A DNA stretch of 59,880 nt from Minisyncoccota bacterium (GTDB lineage Bacteria > Patescibacteriota > Minisyncoccia > Phycocordibacterales > CAIJYI01): the NCBI GenBank assembly GCA_023229825.1, contig JALNYN010000004.1:1-59880 (forward strand). The letters are read 5' to 3'. The notes under the pieces are model-generated. The model made no database searches. It worked only from the letters and a program-made list of their open reading frames with translations, and had not been told where the DNA came from. Positions 38,924-48,402 of the stretch are shown here, piece by piece. Each line of letters begins with the position of its first letter. The stretch's first letter is position 1. Position numbers and translations under genes: made by a program.

Positions 38924-40024
38924 TCATTTTATCACCGACTCAAGCGGTACTCCTCGCTCCACCGAAATAATTTCAAATCTTTCCCTGCCAAGTACCTGCC
39001 CTCGCTCATTAGTCACATCGACTCGCCATTTGCCCGGGAAAATATTGGTTTTTTCGGAATATCCGCGGTAGCCGCCGTCAGCACCGCCGTAAATGGGGAA
39101 ACGAATATTGGCGGAAACGACCCATGTATCCGCTTTCGGGTCATAATACTGCCAACTGTGGATGATATTCGTATTGAGCCTTGTAGGCGAAAAAACAGCG
39201 CTATAAAAATACAGCGATTCGCCCTGCACGACATGGATTTTTTCATAGAAATCTAAAACATCAAACGGTTTTTTTATTTCTTTCTGAAAAAAATATTTTC
39301 CGCTCGCCGTTCTTTCCATGTAATGATATATTCCGGCATCTTTGAGAGAGAGCGGGAGTGGCGGAATAAGATTGGTAAAATAGAAAAAATTGACAGCGAT
39401 AAATATTCCTCCGATGCTCGACGTAAGTTTAATCCGGTTTGCTCTTGCCTCCCTCGGCAAAAAGAAATACAAAAAATGGATGAATGCGCCGATCGCGAGG
39501 AGAGAGATCGCTCCGGAAAGAAGGAAAATGGAGTCACTGGTGTTCCCGATAATGATCGGAACGAAAGGGATCATCAGAAAATAAACGGTGGCGAAAAGAA
39601 TGCTGATCTGAAAATTCAGGCGAAGATATCGTTTTTTGAAAAATTCATTCCCGATAAAAAGCGCGATTATGATGATCAAAAAAGGCCAGCTTACCAAAAA
39701 AGACGCGCTCCTCGAATAAAAAATAGTCACCCCCGAGAAAAGATTTCCGAGAGAAAAAGGCACGATAAATTCCAGCCACTTGTTCTCTTTCCGAAGAAAT
39801 TTGAATCTCGACTCCCTGAAACGCGAAATATCCACCGCTATCACTCCCGCAGAGGCAACGAACAGCCATCCGAACAGAATTGTCATGTCTAGCAAGTTGT
39901 CGATTCGAGAAAGCGTCAAGCTGTCAAAAACAAATCCGATCGCAAAAAACACGACGGTTGCCAGCCGCTCATTTTCTTCCATCCATTTTTTCCAATATGC
40001 GATCGAGAGTTTTTTTGCGCTCAT
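38924..40024 (-). CDS. DUF2914 domain membrane protein
   Basis: The 366-aa protein has about nine hydrophobic segments in residues 20-235 and then a soluble C-terminal domain (about 245-366) with the DUF2914 pattern: F..IHVVQGESLYFYSAVF, HSWQYYDPKADTWVVSANIRFPIYGG, RGYSEKTNIFPGKWRVDV. DUF2914 function is unknown; it may bind a ligand outside the cell. The stop is TGA, which shows TGA is not recoded. Start 40024 follows TATAGT by 6 nt; the longer start at 40039 is excluded by that box. Confidence 0.85.
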   Translation of the reverse strand: MSAKKLSIAYWKKWMEENERLATVVFFAIGFVFDSLTLSRIDNLLDMTILFGWLFVASAGVIAVDISRFRESRFKFLRKENKWLEFIVPFSLGNLFSGVTIFYSRSASFLVSWPFLIIIIALFIGNEFFKKRYLRLNFQISILFATVYFLMIPFVPIIIGNTSDSIFLLSGAISLLAIGAFIHFLYFFLPREARANRIKLTSSIGGIFIAVNFFYFTNLIPPLPLSLKDAGIYHYMERTASGKYFFQKEIKKPFDVLDFYEKIHVVQGESLYFYSAVFSPTRLNTNIIHSWQYYDPKADTWVVSANIRFPIYGGADGGYRGYSEKTNIFPGKWRVDVTNERGQVLGRERFEIISVERGVPLESVIK

Positions 40025-40036
40025 ACAAAAACTATA
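40025..40036 (-). promoter_or_regulatory. -10 box, leaderless start of DUF2914 gene
   Basis: TATAGT (40031-40036, minus), TTTTGT, ATG 40024. Confidence 0.65.
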
Positions 40037-40071
40037 CACAAAAATAACATAAAAATCTAATTAAACGGTGC

Positions 40072-40104
40072 ATGCGTGGATTCCAGCCTCCGAGGGAATG
40101 ACGG
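40072..40104. repeat. Degraded copy of the GTGGATTCCGG palindrome
   Basis: GCGTGGATTCCAGCCTCCGAGG then GAATGACG keeps the ends of the 31-bp unit but has a changed centre. It lies just after the mgtA-like stop codon. Confidence 0.75.
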
Positions 40105-40114
40105 GAATAATCAC

Positions 40115-42628
40115 CTATAGCGCTTTCTTATACGCTCGATAGAACATGGCTTTTGTCAGTTCTCCAAAAAGGAGATACGTAAATACGATGCCTGCAATAG
40201 AGACGAGAATGAACGGAGATAATGGCGCAAATCTTAAAAGCGTACTGATAGGCGTGAACGGGATGATCCACGCGAGAGTAACGATCCCGATGGTTGAACA
40301 AATGACCGGAAGGCTCGGCCAGCTTTTCCAAAATGGGACGCGTTTGGTTCGGATGATGTAAATAATGAGGACCTGCGTGGCAATGGATTCGATGAACCAG
40401 CCGGTTTGAAAGCCGGACGCGCCGAGCGAAAATACTTTATACAAAACGAAGAACGTAATGAAATCGAATATTGAGCTGACAAGTCCGAACACGGCAATGT
40501 ATTTTCCGAAAAAGCGCGTGTCCCATCGGAGAGGGTGAATGGTGTCTTCTTCGTCGGTGGAATCGGTGGAGAGCGTGGTCTGCGACATATCGTACATGAA
40601 ATTATTGAGGAGGATCTGCGCGGGGAGCATGGGCAGGAACGGGAGGAATGCCGACGCACCCATCATGGAGAACATATTGCCGAAGTTGGAACTGAATCCC
40701 ATTTTTATATACTTCATCGTATTTTGGAATGTTTTTCGCCCTTCGATGATGCCGTCCTTCAAAACCTCCAAACTTTTGTCGAGCAAAATAATGTCGGCGG
40801 TTTCTTTGGCGACATCTACCGCGTTGTTGACCGAGATGCCGACATCGGCCGCGCGAAGAACCGGCGCGTCGTTGATGCCGTCGCCTAAATATCCAACGAC
40901 GTTTCCTTGTTTGCGAAGAAGTACGACGATGCGCTCTTTTTGCTCCGGAGATACTCGTGCAAAAATGTTTACCTCTGCAACTTTTGCGGATAATTCCGAA
41001 TCGGAAAGTTCTGCGATCTCTTCACCATGCAAAACGCCTTTCACCGGAAGACCGATCTCTTTGCAGATGCGCTCCGTCAAAATTTCACTGTCGCCGGTCA
41101 GGACTTTCACCTCGATATGCAATCCTTCAAGCTCAACCAAAGTGGGAGCAACGCTTGTTTTTGGAGGATCGAGAAACGCGGCAAAACCCAGAAAAATAAG
41201 GCTGTTCTCCTCTTCTTTTTGATAAATAGACCTTTCTTCTTGAGGTATTCGCTTTTCCGCGATGGCGAGCACGCGATACCCTTCTCCGGAAAGCCGATTG
41301 TATTGCTGGTTGGCTTCTGCGGTCATCTCTTTGGTAAATTCCGCATCTTTGCCATCCTTGCGACACGCAAAACATTCTTCCAAAATATTTCTCGGGGCGC
41401 CTTTGCAAATGATCGTGCGTTCGCTGCCGCGGTCAATAACGACGGAATCTCTCCGCCGATGAAAATCAAACGGGATCTCATCGATTTTTTTATATTCCGA
41501 AATATCCATTTTACCGTGTTCTTCGATGGCAAGATCGATGGCGCTTCGCTTCGCCGTATGCATGACGCTCGAAAGATACGTTTGGGTGAACACCTCTTTC
41601 GATTCGACTCCCGATATGTCGACGCATTCGATCAGCGTGATCCGGTCTTGTGTGAGCGTTCCGGTTTTATCGGTACAGAGAATATTCATGCCGCCGAAGT
41701 TCTGGATCGCCGAAAGATTTTTCACGATCACTTTTTTCTCAGACATAACCATTGATCCGCGCGCGAGCGAAACCGACATGATCACCGGCAACAGCTCGGG
41801 GGTCAGACCGACGGCGATCGCGACGGAAAAGAGGAAGGAATCAAAAACATTGTGCTTCACTATCGCATTCAAGAAAAAAACCACGGTGACCATCACAAGC
41901 GTGAGGCGCATCACGAACACGCTGAAATTGCGGATGCCGCGATCGAAATCGGTTTCTTCGTCGGGTTTTGCGAGACGCTCCGCGATCCGGCCAAATTCTG
42001 CGTTTCCTCCGGTGCGAAGGACGACTGCCGTTGCGAATCCGGTAACCACGGAAGACCCCATAAAAACCGCTTTGTCGGAGCCGAGGGGAAGCTCTTCGCC
42101 CTTCGAGAGGAGCGCAGTTCCCTTTTCCCGATCTTCATATTTTTCAACAGGAAATGATTCGCCGGTGAGGGACGACTGATTCACAAAAAGATCATCTGCC
42201 GTCAAAACGCGGCAGTCTGCGGGAATGACGTTGCCAGCAGAAAGCTCGATGATATCGCCGGGAACGATCAGACGAAGCGGCACTTCTCGTATTTCCCCGT
42301 CGCGCCGCACGCTTACGGTCGAGGCAACCTTCTCCACCAGTTTTTCCGCCACGGCCTCCGATTTGCGCGTGTTCAAAAAATCCATCACAGCCGATAGGAA
42401 CACCATGGCAAGGATCACCGTAGCGCTCATCTTTTGGCCAAGAAAGAGCGAAACGATCGAGGTTGCGATAAGCATGAGGAGCAGCGGGCTGTTGAATTTT
42501 TTCACGAAAGCGACGAGCGGACGAAGCCGAGCTTTGTGATAAATAACATTCTCGCCATATTCAAGAAGACGGCGCTTGGCTTCCTTAGAGGAGAGGCCGC
42601 TGGGAAGCTTTGTGGTATTTGGCTGCAT
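40115..42628 (-). CDS. mgtA: Magnesium-translocating P-type ATPase (MgtA type)
   Basis: The 837-aa P-type ATPase has the TGESFP actuator motif, the phosphorylation motif DKTGTLTQ (near 319), the KGAP nucleotide-binding motif and the GDGINDAP hinge. The N-terminal cation-ATPase domain and the type IIIB pattern (CTDKTGTLTQDRI, KMGFSSNFGNMFSM, FIP-like intramembrane segment) point to Mg import. No regulator is adjacent. Upstream is a single-arm heptamer array (42645-42675), and no clear promoter is seen. Confidence 0.92.
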   Translation of the reverse strand: MQPNTTKLPSGLSSKEAKRRLLEYGENVIYHKARLRPLVAFVKKFNSPLLLMLIATSIVSLFLGQKMSATVILAMVFLSAVMDFLNTRKSEAVAEKLVEKVASTVSVRRDGEIREVPLRLIVPGDIIELSAGNVIPADCRVLTADDLFVNQSSLTGESFPVEKYEDREKGTALLSKGEELPLGSDKAVFMGSSVVTGFATAVVLRTGGNAEFGRIAERLAKPDEETDFDRGIRNFSVFVMRLTLVMVTVVFFLNAIVKHNVFDSFLFSVAIAVGLTPELLPVIMSVSLARGSMVMSEKKVIVKNLSAIQNFGGMNILCTDKTGTLTQDRITLIECVDISGVESKEVFTQTYLSSVMHTAKRSAIDLAIEEHGKMDISEYKKIDEIPFDFHRRRDSVVIDRGSERTIICKGAPRNILEECFACRKDGKDAEFTKEMTAEANQQYNRLSGEGYRVLAIAEKRIPQEERSIYQKEEENSLIFLGFAAFLDPPKTSVAPTLVELEGLHIEVKVLTGDSEILTERICKEIGLPVKGVLHGEEIAELSDSELSAKVAEVNIFARVSPEQKERIVVLLRKQGNVVGYLGDGINDAPVLRAADVGISVNNAVDVAKETADIILLDKSLEVLKDGIIEGRKTFQNTMKYIKMGFSSNFGNMFSMMGASAFLPFLPMLPAQILLNNFMYDMSQTTLSTDSTDEEDTIHPLRWDTRFFGKYIAVFGLVSSIFDFITFFVLYKVFSLGASGFQTGWFIESIATQVLIIYIIRTKRVPFWKSWPSLPVICSTIGIVTLAWIIPFTPISTLLRFAPLSPFILVSIAGIVFTYLLFGELTKAMFYRAYKKAL

Positions 42629-42644
42629 GGGAAATAAATTTAAA

Positions 42645-42675
42645 AACTTTTGACTTTTGACTTTTGACTTTTCCA
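42645..42675. repeat. Single-arm heptamer array (TTTTGAC)
   Basis: About four tandem copies of TTTTGAC directly upstream of mgtA. The same word is found inside ileS at 19263-19300. Confidence 0.85.
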
Positions 42676-42704
42676 GTATACCGCATTACTCCGATATTCG
42701 CGAC

Positions 42705-42736
42705 AAAAAACCGCGAACATTGTCCGCGGTTTTGTT
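42705..42736 (-). terminator. Terminator of the gene at 42751-43071
   Basis: AACCGCGGAC/GTTCGCGGTT-type stem on the minus strand followed by a T run. Confidence 0.85.
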
Positions 42737-42750
42737 ATAAACTATCGATA

Positions 42751-43071
42751 TTATTTCTTTCGCATGGTTTGTATCTTTTTGTTGAGAGTATACGCTTGCA
42801 ATGCATACCCCGCGGCAAAAAGAAACCATCCCCACGAAACTTCCATAGAGGAGAGATCCTCGATTATACCTAAGTACACCCCAAGGATCCGCATCAGTGC
42901 GACCAAAAAGAGCAGAACAGCGGCGATAGACAGTGTCCAGAATGTTTTGACTCTGAATACACGGTCCTCGTGACGCTCTTGTCCATATGACTTTACTGCC
43001 ATATAAATGCCTCGAGCCCCAAAAAAACATACGCCGGAAAGCAGTACGAGCATGGTAATTCCAAAAAACAT
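42751..43071 (-). CDS. Small membrane protein, three helices
   Basis: The 106-aa protein has three predicted helices (about 3-25, 46-66, 80-96) and a basic C-terminus (NKKIQTMRKK). No family is recognised. GGAGGTG lies 5-6 nt before the ATG, and a frame that extends it upstream would lack a start context. It is monocistronic, followed by a strong terminator. Confidence 0.65.
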   Translation of the reverse strand: MFFGITMLVLLSGVCFFGARGIYMAVKSYGQERHEDRVFRVKTFWTLSIAAVLLFLVALMRILGVYLGIIEDLSSMEVSWGWFLFAAGYALQAYTLNKKIQTMRKK

Positions 43072-43129
43072 TTTTCACCTCCGCAAAAATCGTTCCGTTT
43101 TCTTTATACGACACCTATACCAAAAAAGC

Positions 43130-43163
43130 AAGCCCTGTTCCGATCAAACCGGAAACAGGGCTT
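43130..43163 (-). terminator. Terminator of the gene at 43177-43449
   Basis: AGCCCTGTTTCCGG / CCGGAACAGGGCT type stem with T-rich 3' side on the minus strand. Confidence 0.85.
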
Positions 43164-43176
43164 ATGACGTGCCGAA

Positions 43177-43449
43177 TTATTCGTCGAGTTCGATCTCTTT
43201 CTGGTCAAAATGAACGCCGAGCCAACCAAAGGTCATGACGACAAAAAGAATGAAGGGAATCGACGCATAGCTTCCCGGGGAATAAAAAGCGACGAACAGC
43301 CATACAAGAGTGACAATGATGCAAACGGTCTTCGCCGTATAGTAATACCTGACGGTTTGAAACGACTGATCCACGTAAGAGAGGACTGCTGTGGCGACAC
43401 CAACAACAAGAGCGACGAACGCTAATGATACGATCATATTTTCTAACAT
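43177..43449 (-). CDS. Small membrane protein, three helices
   Basis: The 90-aa product (MLENMIVSLAFVALVVGVAT...) has three hydrophobic segments and an acidic tail (QKEIELDE). It is similar in size and topology to the neighbour at 42751-43071, but I see no convincing sequence match. Start 43449 is preferred because the longer frame has a poor start context and a GGGGG site lies 7 nt upstream. The function is unknown. Confidence 0.6.
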   Translation of the reverse strand: MLENMIVSLAFVALVVGVATAVLSYVDQSFQTVRYYYTAKTVCIIVTLVWLFVAFYSPGSYASIPFILFVVMTFGWLGVHFDQKEIELDE

Positions 43450-43536
43450 TTTATATCCCCCAAAAGAACAAAAAATGAAAATCCCTTTACCTGTAGAGAG
43501 CGTAATGCGAAAAGGAATAAATGTCAACGAGCAATG

Positions 43537-43695
43537 TTATTCCCTGCTGTGACTTCCATCACACAAAGGATATTTTTTTGAGCGGCCACAGACGCATTGC
43601 CTGCGAATCGGCTCGATCTTAAACCGTTCGGCAAAAGTCGGCTCTTTCGGGTCTGCATCTTTCTCGCCCTCTGTATTTTTTTGAGTATCTGACAT
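43537..43695 (-). CDS. CDGSH iron-sulfur domain protein
   Basis: The 52-aa product has a charged head and the C-terminal pattern CVCGRSKKYPLCDGSH: three Cys and one His, as in CDGSH/mitoNEET [2Fe-2S] proteins. These bind a redox-active, acid-labile cluster; the physiological partner is unknown. A weak TACTAT box lies about 20 nt upstream of the ATG at 43695. It is the second tiny Fe-S gene in the window, with the Bfd-like gene at 15834. Confidence 0.8.
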   Translation of the reverse strand: MSDTQKNTEGEKDADPKEPTFAERFKIEPIRRQCVCGRSKKYPLCDGSHSRE

Positions 43696-43770
43696 GATAT
43701 GGTTTATTTTAAATAGTAACGGAAACATCCCCGTGCCGCAAGCGCCGTGCAAATTCCATACATCGTAATC

Positions 43771-46700
43771 TTACTTCCCCACCATCCCCTTCAATCTCCT
43801 CAACATCCCACTCAACGCTTCCCCATCGGTTTTTGCAATAAGTTTGGTTTTGATGTATGAATTCGTTTCCTTCTCCAAAGCTTGTATTTGAGAGATCGCC
43901 GGTTTGGTTTGTTTTTTCGAGAGAGATCTTTCGATGTTGGCAAGCTGTGAAAGATAAGAAGATTTCGTTCCCTTGTTCTTCGTCGGCATTGCGGTTACGT
44001 AATCGCGGATCCCTTTCAGGTATAAAACAGGGTCGGTGTTGTTTGATTGAATGTTGGGAGTATTGGTTGTTCCGGTTATTTGGTAGAAATCGGTGCTTCC
44101 GGGGTTGATGGTTTGGCTCGTGGTCGCGGAAGTGAAGATTCCGGATGCGGGATCGAATATTCTTGCGTATACTTCATAACTGTCTTGTGTGCTGTTCATC
44201 TTGCCGGCTATGTCGGGATTTTCATTCAAGAAGGTTTGGTTGTCGTGTGATGATACGTAGTATCTTGCTTCTATTCCGTCGGGAATGAGTATCCATTCTG
44301 GAGAACCTTGGTTGTCGCCGGAGGGAATTGATCCCGCGATCTGGTTTTCGTATTCGCCGGTTGTGTAATTTACGCCGACGTGTTTGCCGTCAGTGGTGAT
44401 GGCGTGAAGATCGAGGTCGGGGAAAGCGGTGGGGGCGAGAGAGGGAGTTTTTTGATCTATGCATATTTGACCGGTCGGACATTCTGAATCCGGTAAATTT
44501 AACAGAGGGTTATAAAATGGATCAACACCAAGAACTTTGGTGAATAACATACCATGAAACACCTCGCCGTATCGCGACATTTCGTTCGTGTATGGCGTTG
44601 TCTCATATAGCGCTCGTCGAAATGCGAAACAAAAAAGAATTAAAAAGAATAAGGCAAGGATTGAGATAACTGCGTATATTCCTTTCCTTAATAATTTTCT
44701 ATTGACAAATAATTGTCGAAACCGTCGTGTAATAATCCAAAAGAACAAAGTAAAACTCATTAAAGCTAACAAAGCCAGGAAAGACAACTTAAGTTGATAT
44801 GCAGGGCTCATCCACAGGTAAAGATAGGGGTATGGCACAAAATGACGAGTATCTAACTTACAACTCTCTGAGTGTAGATTAGGCTCAATATTAGAATTTT
44901 TCACTACAAAGCCCTTGAATCTGCCAGCTAAAGAATTAGCGTAATTATCATCAATTTTCCGAATACGTGCATTGATAAAATAATTTCCGTTAGTGTTGGA
45001 GTCGCCGGATGCGGAAATTGAAACGAGATTATTGTAATCGTAATAGGTATCACCTACACCCAATACGCCGCCTTTCGGAAAATTAAATGGACCCGAAGAT
45101 GGAATATTTATAATCCGGCATTCGTTTTCAAGAAAACCTGTAATTTTCCCTTTTGCATCGGTAGTTGAGCTGATTCCATATTCTGAAAAACCAAGCGGAT
45201 TAACATAATATACTACGAGCGCAGAGTTTTTTGGAATTGAGGTATCCCAGATTTTATTGGGTAATTCTCTCTTTCTTGCTTCAAGAATATAATATGGGGT
45301 GGTGATATCATTCTCATTCGTGTTTTCCAAAAGATTGTAGCGAAGTACAGAACCACTAAATGATTTTTGATTCAGTGCAGGAATAATGTAATCATCATAT
45401 GCAGATTTTGGCTTAATATCATATGAAAGAAGTTTGAGAAACTCTTTGACGTATGAACTCATTAAAGAGGGATCACTTCCATTCTTATTTGTTATTCCGC
45501 CATTTTGACCTCCAAGTGCCATCAATTCCCATTGTCCTTCTTCGGAAAATTTTCCAAAAGTAGCTCCATTAAGACCCATCTTATATAAATCCGGGACAGG
45601 AATCTTTATCTCTTCGCCTTCTACCAGACCACCCATAGTATGCCCGATTTCATGAGTCCAAAACCCAACCGGATCTTTTTCTGCGACAATAATACTACTC
45701 TTTAAGGTTGGACCGGTGGTAGTGAGGGCTTGAGTACTAAGATGTGCATTAAAGTCAAAAATTGGTTTATTTTGACCGGAATAGCCGCTGTACACCACAG
45801 CTACGGTAAAATAATTATTCGGATCAATGTTTGATGCGGCTATTGCATCTTGAACCAATCCTCTTTCTTTACCAATGTATGATGTCGACGAGGCAAATAA
45901 CTGGTACCACGTCGGAAACACCGTCGCCTCAATATTCACCGTTCCGTAAGAATTCTCGAGGTAATAATCCTTCACGCAAACCATCATATCGTCGTAGTAC
46001 GTTTTATCGTGTCCGTTCGGATAAGTTTTTGCCGGAATGAGTTTGCAAGGCTGCTCGTTTTTTGGTACGGAAACATGCGGCACATCAGAAAGCTCCGCCA
46101 AAATCACCGCCACCTTCACCGTCTTGGTTTGGGTATTTTTCCACCCGTCTTGTTTTGTCCACGGAAGGTTGTCTTTTACGTTTGTCCCCACCACATACGG
46201 CGCATCGCAGAACCCATCGCTATTAGTATCACCGCATCCCTGTGCCGGCGTATGGTAATGGCTCCAGTAATTCCCTCCCACCGGTTTTGCGAGATCGAAA
46301 ACGTTTGACGTTCCGTCTCCCGAAGATGGAAAAGCGTTGTTGATAAAGTTGTTGTTGTAGATGGAATTGCCAAAAGACGGCCTCCCAAAAAAGCGAAGAG
46401 CGGCGGTCTTGCTGTTTGAGATCGCGGTATCGTGAATGCGGTTGTTATGGGAGTCGAGTAAGGTAATGCCGAAGCTGTTTTCATCTATCGTTCCTCCGGA
46501 AAACTCGTTTTGATCGGAGGCTACCAGATACAGTCCTTCTCTGGTATGCGAAACGGTGATATTTTCAAATGTTGAATTATGGGTTTGGCTTAGCAAAAAG
46601 TGGTTGTTGTTGTTCTTTCCTTGTACGGTCACATTGCGTATGTCGGAATGGTCGGCATTGCAGAGGATAAGTTCTGAAAAGGTGCCGGAAGTTAAGGTTG

Positions 46701-47874
46701 TGGAAGTGCTGTAGTATCCGATAGGGAGACCTCCCGAACCGATGTTTCCGGTTATCGTGTCGTTGCAGAGAACGACTCCGCTTTCGGCGGTGTTGGGGAT
46801 GAGGTCGCTAAATGCGTTTTCTTGTATGGTGTTATCAATGATCTGATTGCCGGAGGTATCAAAATTAATGATACCGATGTTTCCGTTATGGTTCGCGGTA
46901 TTGTTTCGTATGATGTTGTTTCCGGAGGTATTGGTAAGGATGATCCCCTCGTAATCGTTCTCGCTCACGGTATTGTGCTCGATAGTGTTCGCATTGCTGC
47001 TCACTATATAGATTCCGGAGCCGTTGCCGTTAACGGTGTTGTTTGAGATGGTGTTGCTCTGGGTATAGTAGCCAATGAGAATACCGTCGAAGTTTCCCAA
47101 AAAAGTACTGTTCTCGATATGGTTCTCGCTTCCTTCATAGAGATATACTCCGCTATGGGCTCCCTGTACAGTAATGCTCTTTATTGTATTCCCTGTTTTG
47201 TAGAGATATACTCCGTTCGCGGAATACTCTGCGATCGATATTTTGTGTCCGTTTCCGTCCAGGGTGAGGTTGTCGTCGTCGATCTGTACGGTTTCGGTAA
47301 GGTCTTGCGTGAGGGTGCAGGTTTTGGTGGGTTGGTTCCATGTTCCGATCGTGGTGCAGTCTCCTCCAGTGGCGTTGTCGGCGATGAATTTGGTGCTTTT
47401 TCTGGTTTGGATGAAAACGAAGTGGCGGGTTCCAATATTTTGAGTGTAGGTATAGCTTCCGTTCGAGTCGGTGGTGAATTGCGTGAGGTTGTGATAATCG
47501 TCTTCGTATTTGAAATATGTGGTGTTTTTTAAAAGACCAGATATGGTAATTTGGGTAGTTGTCGTACTTGCTTCCTGAAACATCATCGTGATCACTTTCG
47601 GACGCGAAACGAGTTTGAGGTCGATGTCTTGGGTACTGTCGAGGGTGATATTTAAATATTCGCTGTCGGTAATAGCGAAATGGGTGCCAATGCCGGAGGT
47701 TTCGCCTTTTGTTTGGAAGGGATTGATCGGCATCGAAAGCGAAGGAGCGGAAGAAAGGAATGTTTTTTGTGCGTACAAAATTCCAGCGAAGGCGCTGCTT
47801 AAGAGAACCGTGATCGCCATCGTTGCAAGAAAGATCTGATGGTGAATGGGACTCGCGGTAAATTTTTTGTACAT
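43771..47874 (-). CDS. Very large surface metalloprotease with NosD/beta-helix region
   Basis: The 1367-aa protein begins with a signal/anchor helix (about 14-34). Residues 195-500 form a right-handed parallel beta-helix of the NosD/CASH type (N.I..N.V...G..I..SN.N.IE.N repeats). The catalytic part has HEIGHT near 738 in GFWTHEIGHTMGG, with a following Glu (EGEEI), as in M6-like zinc metalloproteases. Two membrane helices (about 1035-1060 and 1075-1100) split off a final extracellular domain (about 1120-1367). TATAGT ends 5 nt before the ATG. It probably cleaves host or neighbour surface proteins; this is inferred. Confidence 0.75.
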   Translation of the reverse strand: MYKKFTASPIHHQIFLATMAITVLLSSAFAGILYAQKTFLSSAPSLSMPINPFQTKGETSGIGTHFAITDSEYLNITLDSTQDIDLKLVSRPKVITMMFQEASTTTTQITISGLLKNTTYFKYEDDYHNLTQFTTDSNGSYTYTQNIGTRHFVFIQTRKSTKFIADNATGGDCTTIGTWNQPTKTCTLTQDLTETVQIDDDNLTLDGNGHKISIAEYSANGVYLYKTGNTIKSITVQGAHSGVYLYEGSENHIENSTFLGNFDGILIGYYTQSNTISNNTVNGNGSGIYIVSSNANTIEHNTVSENDYEGIILTNTSGNNIIRNNTANHNGNIGIINFDTSGNQIIDNTIQENAFSDLIPNTAESGVVLCNDTITGNIGSGGLPIGYYSTSTTLTSGTFSELILCNADHSDIRNVTVQGKNNNNHFLLSQTHNSTFENITVSHTREGLYLVASDQNEFSGGTIDENSFGITLLDSHNNRIHDTAISNSKTAALRFFGRPSFGNSIYNNNFINNAFPSSGDGTSNVFDLAKPVGGNYWSHYHTPAQGCGDTNSDGFCDAPYVVGTNVKDNLPWTKQDGWKNTQTKTVKVAVILAELSDVPHVSVPKNEQPCKLIPAKTYPNGHDKTYYDDMMVCVKDYYLENSYGTVNIEATVFPTWYQLFASSTSYIGKERGLVQDAIAASNIDPNNYFTVAVVYSGYSGQNKPIFDFNAHLSTQALTTTGPTLKSSIIVAEKDPVGFWTHEIGHTMGGLVEGEEIKIPVPDLYKMGLNGATFGKFSEEGQWELMALGGQNGGITNKNGSDPSLMSSYVKEFLKLLSYDIKPKSAYDDYIIPALNQKSFSGSVLRYNLLENTNENDITTPYYILEARKRELPNKIWDTSIPKNSALVVYYVNPLGFSEYGISSTTDAKGKITGFLENECRIINIPSSGPFNFPKGGVLGVGDTYYDYNNLVSISASGDSNTNGNYFINARIRKIDDNYANSLAGRFKGFVVKNSNIEPNLHSESCKLDTRHFVPYPYLYLWMSPAYQLKLSFLALLALMSFTLFFWIITRRFRQLFVNRKLLRKGIYAVISILALFFLILFCFAFRRALYETTPYTNEMSRYGEVFHGMLFTKVLGVDPFYNPLLNLPDSECPTGQICIDQKTPSLAPTAFPDLDLHAITTDGKHVGVNYTTGEYENQIAGSIPSGDNQGSPEWILIPDGIEARYYVSSHDNQTFLNENPDIAGKMNSTQDSYEVYARIFDPASGIFTSATTSQTINPGSTDFYQITGTTNTPNIQSNNTDPVLYLKGIRDYVTAMPTKNKGTKSSYLSQLANIERSLSKKQTKPAISQIQALEKETNSYIKTKLIAKTDGEALSGMLRRLKGMVGK

Positions 47875-47885
47875 ACAAAACTATA
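47875..47885 (-). promoter_or_regulatory. -10 box, near-leaderless start of the large metalloprotease
   Basis: TATAGT (47880-47885, minus), five nt, ATG 47874. Confidence 0.6.
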
Positions 47886-47922
47886 AATATTATTTGATAA
47901 TGTATATCTTTATTGTATCAAA

Positions 47923-47955
47923 CAAAAAATCCCCTTACCAAATATGGAGGGGATA
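47923..47955 (-). terminator. Terminator of the cupredoxin-like gene 47996-48397
   Basis: ATCCCCTCCATA/GGGGAT-type stem followed by a T run on the minus strand. Confidence 0.75.
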
Positions 47956-47995
47956 AATAAATTTGCTTGTGATAATGTAAAATCCGAACAATAAG

Positions 47996-48397
47996 TTACT
48001 TAAATTCTATGGTAAACGGATACATTCCCATACCGCAGCTGCCGTTTAGTGTTCCGGGCGCTCGCGTGCCGAGATCGATCTCGGTTACGCCGTTTACGGG
48101 CAGATTTTTTCTCACGCCGAGTTCGGGGATATTCACAACGGAAGAACAATCAAACGTGCCTTTTGTGGTGATCCGCAGTACGGTAGGAACGCCCGATTTC
48201 GCGATCGAAGTTTCCGGCTCGAATCCCCCCTTCGCGATGATGTCGACCGTCTGTTTCCCCCCTTGGATAAAAACGTTGCCCAAGTTAAGCGGCGACGGTG
48301 CATTTTCTTTCGATTCGCCGAACCCGGAAAAAATAATGACTCCGGCGACGATGATACCGATGGCGATGATGATAAGTGATATTGTTTTAGAAGACAT
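47996..48397 (-). CDS. Membrane-anchored cupredoxin-like protein
   Basis: The 133-aa product has one N-terminal helix (about 5-26) and a single cupredoxin-like domain. The pattern GGF.PE....G.PTVLRI, then FDCSSVVNIPELGV, then SCGMGMYPF matches the C-terminal modules of the HMA-SafE protein at 49665-51413. Cys and Met in these loops probably bind copper. The gene is at the 3' end of the metal/thiol cluster, separated from it by the large AACAATTT repeat. Confidence 0.8.
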   Translation of the reverse strand: MSSKTISLIIIAIGIIVAGVIIFSGFGESKENAPSPLNLGNVFIQGGKQTVDIIAKGGFEPETSIAKSGVPTVLRITTKGTFDCSSVVNIPELGVRKNLPVNGVTEIDLGTRAPGTLNGSCGMGMYPFTIEFK

Positions 48398-48402
48398 AAA
48401 CT

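Noticed and set aside
38924..40024. Recoding of TGA to glycine (genetic code 25)
   Set aside because: This gene ends with TGA at the natural end of DUF2914, and no gene needs TGA read as an amino acid.
47153..47878. Second protein frame (241 codons) inside the large metalloprotease
   Set aside because: It is the same strand in another frame, full of His/Arg/Asn from the beta-helix repeats, with no start context.
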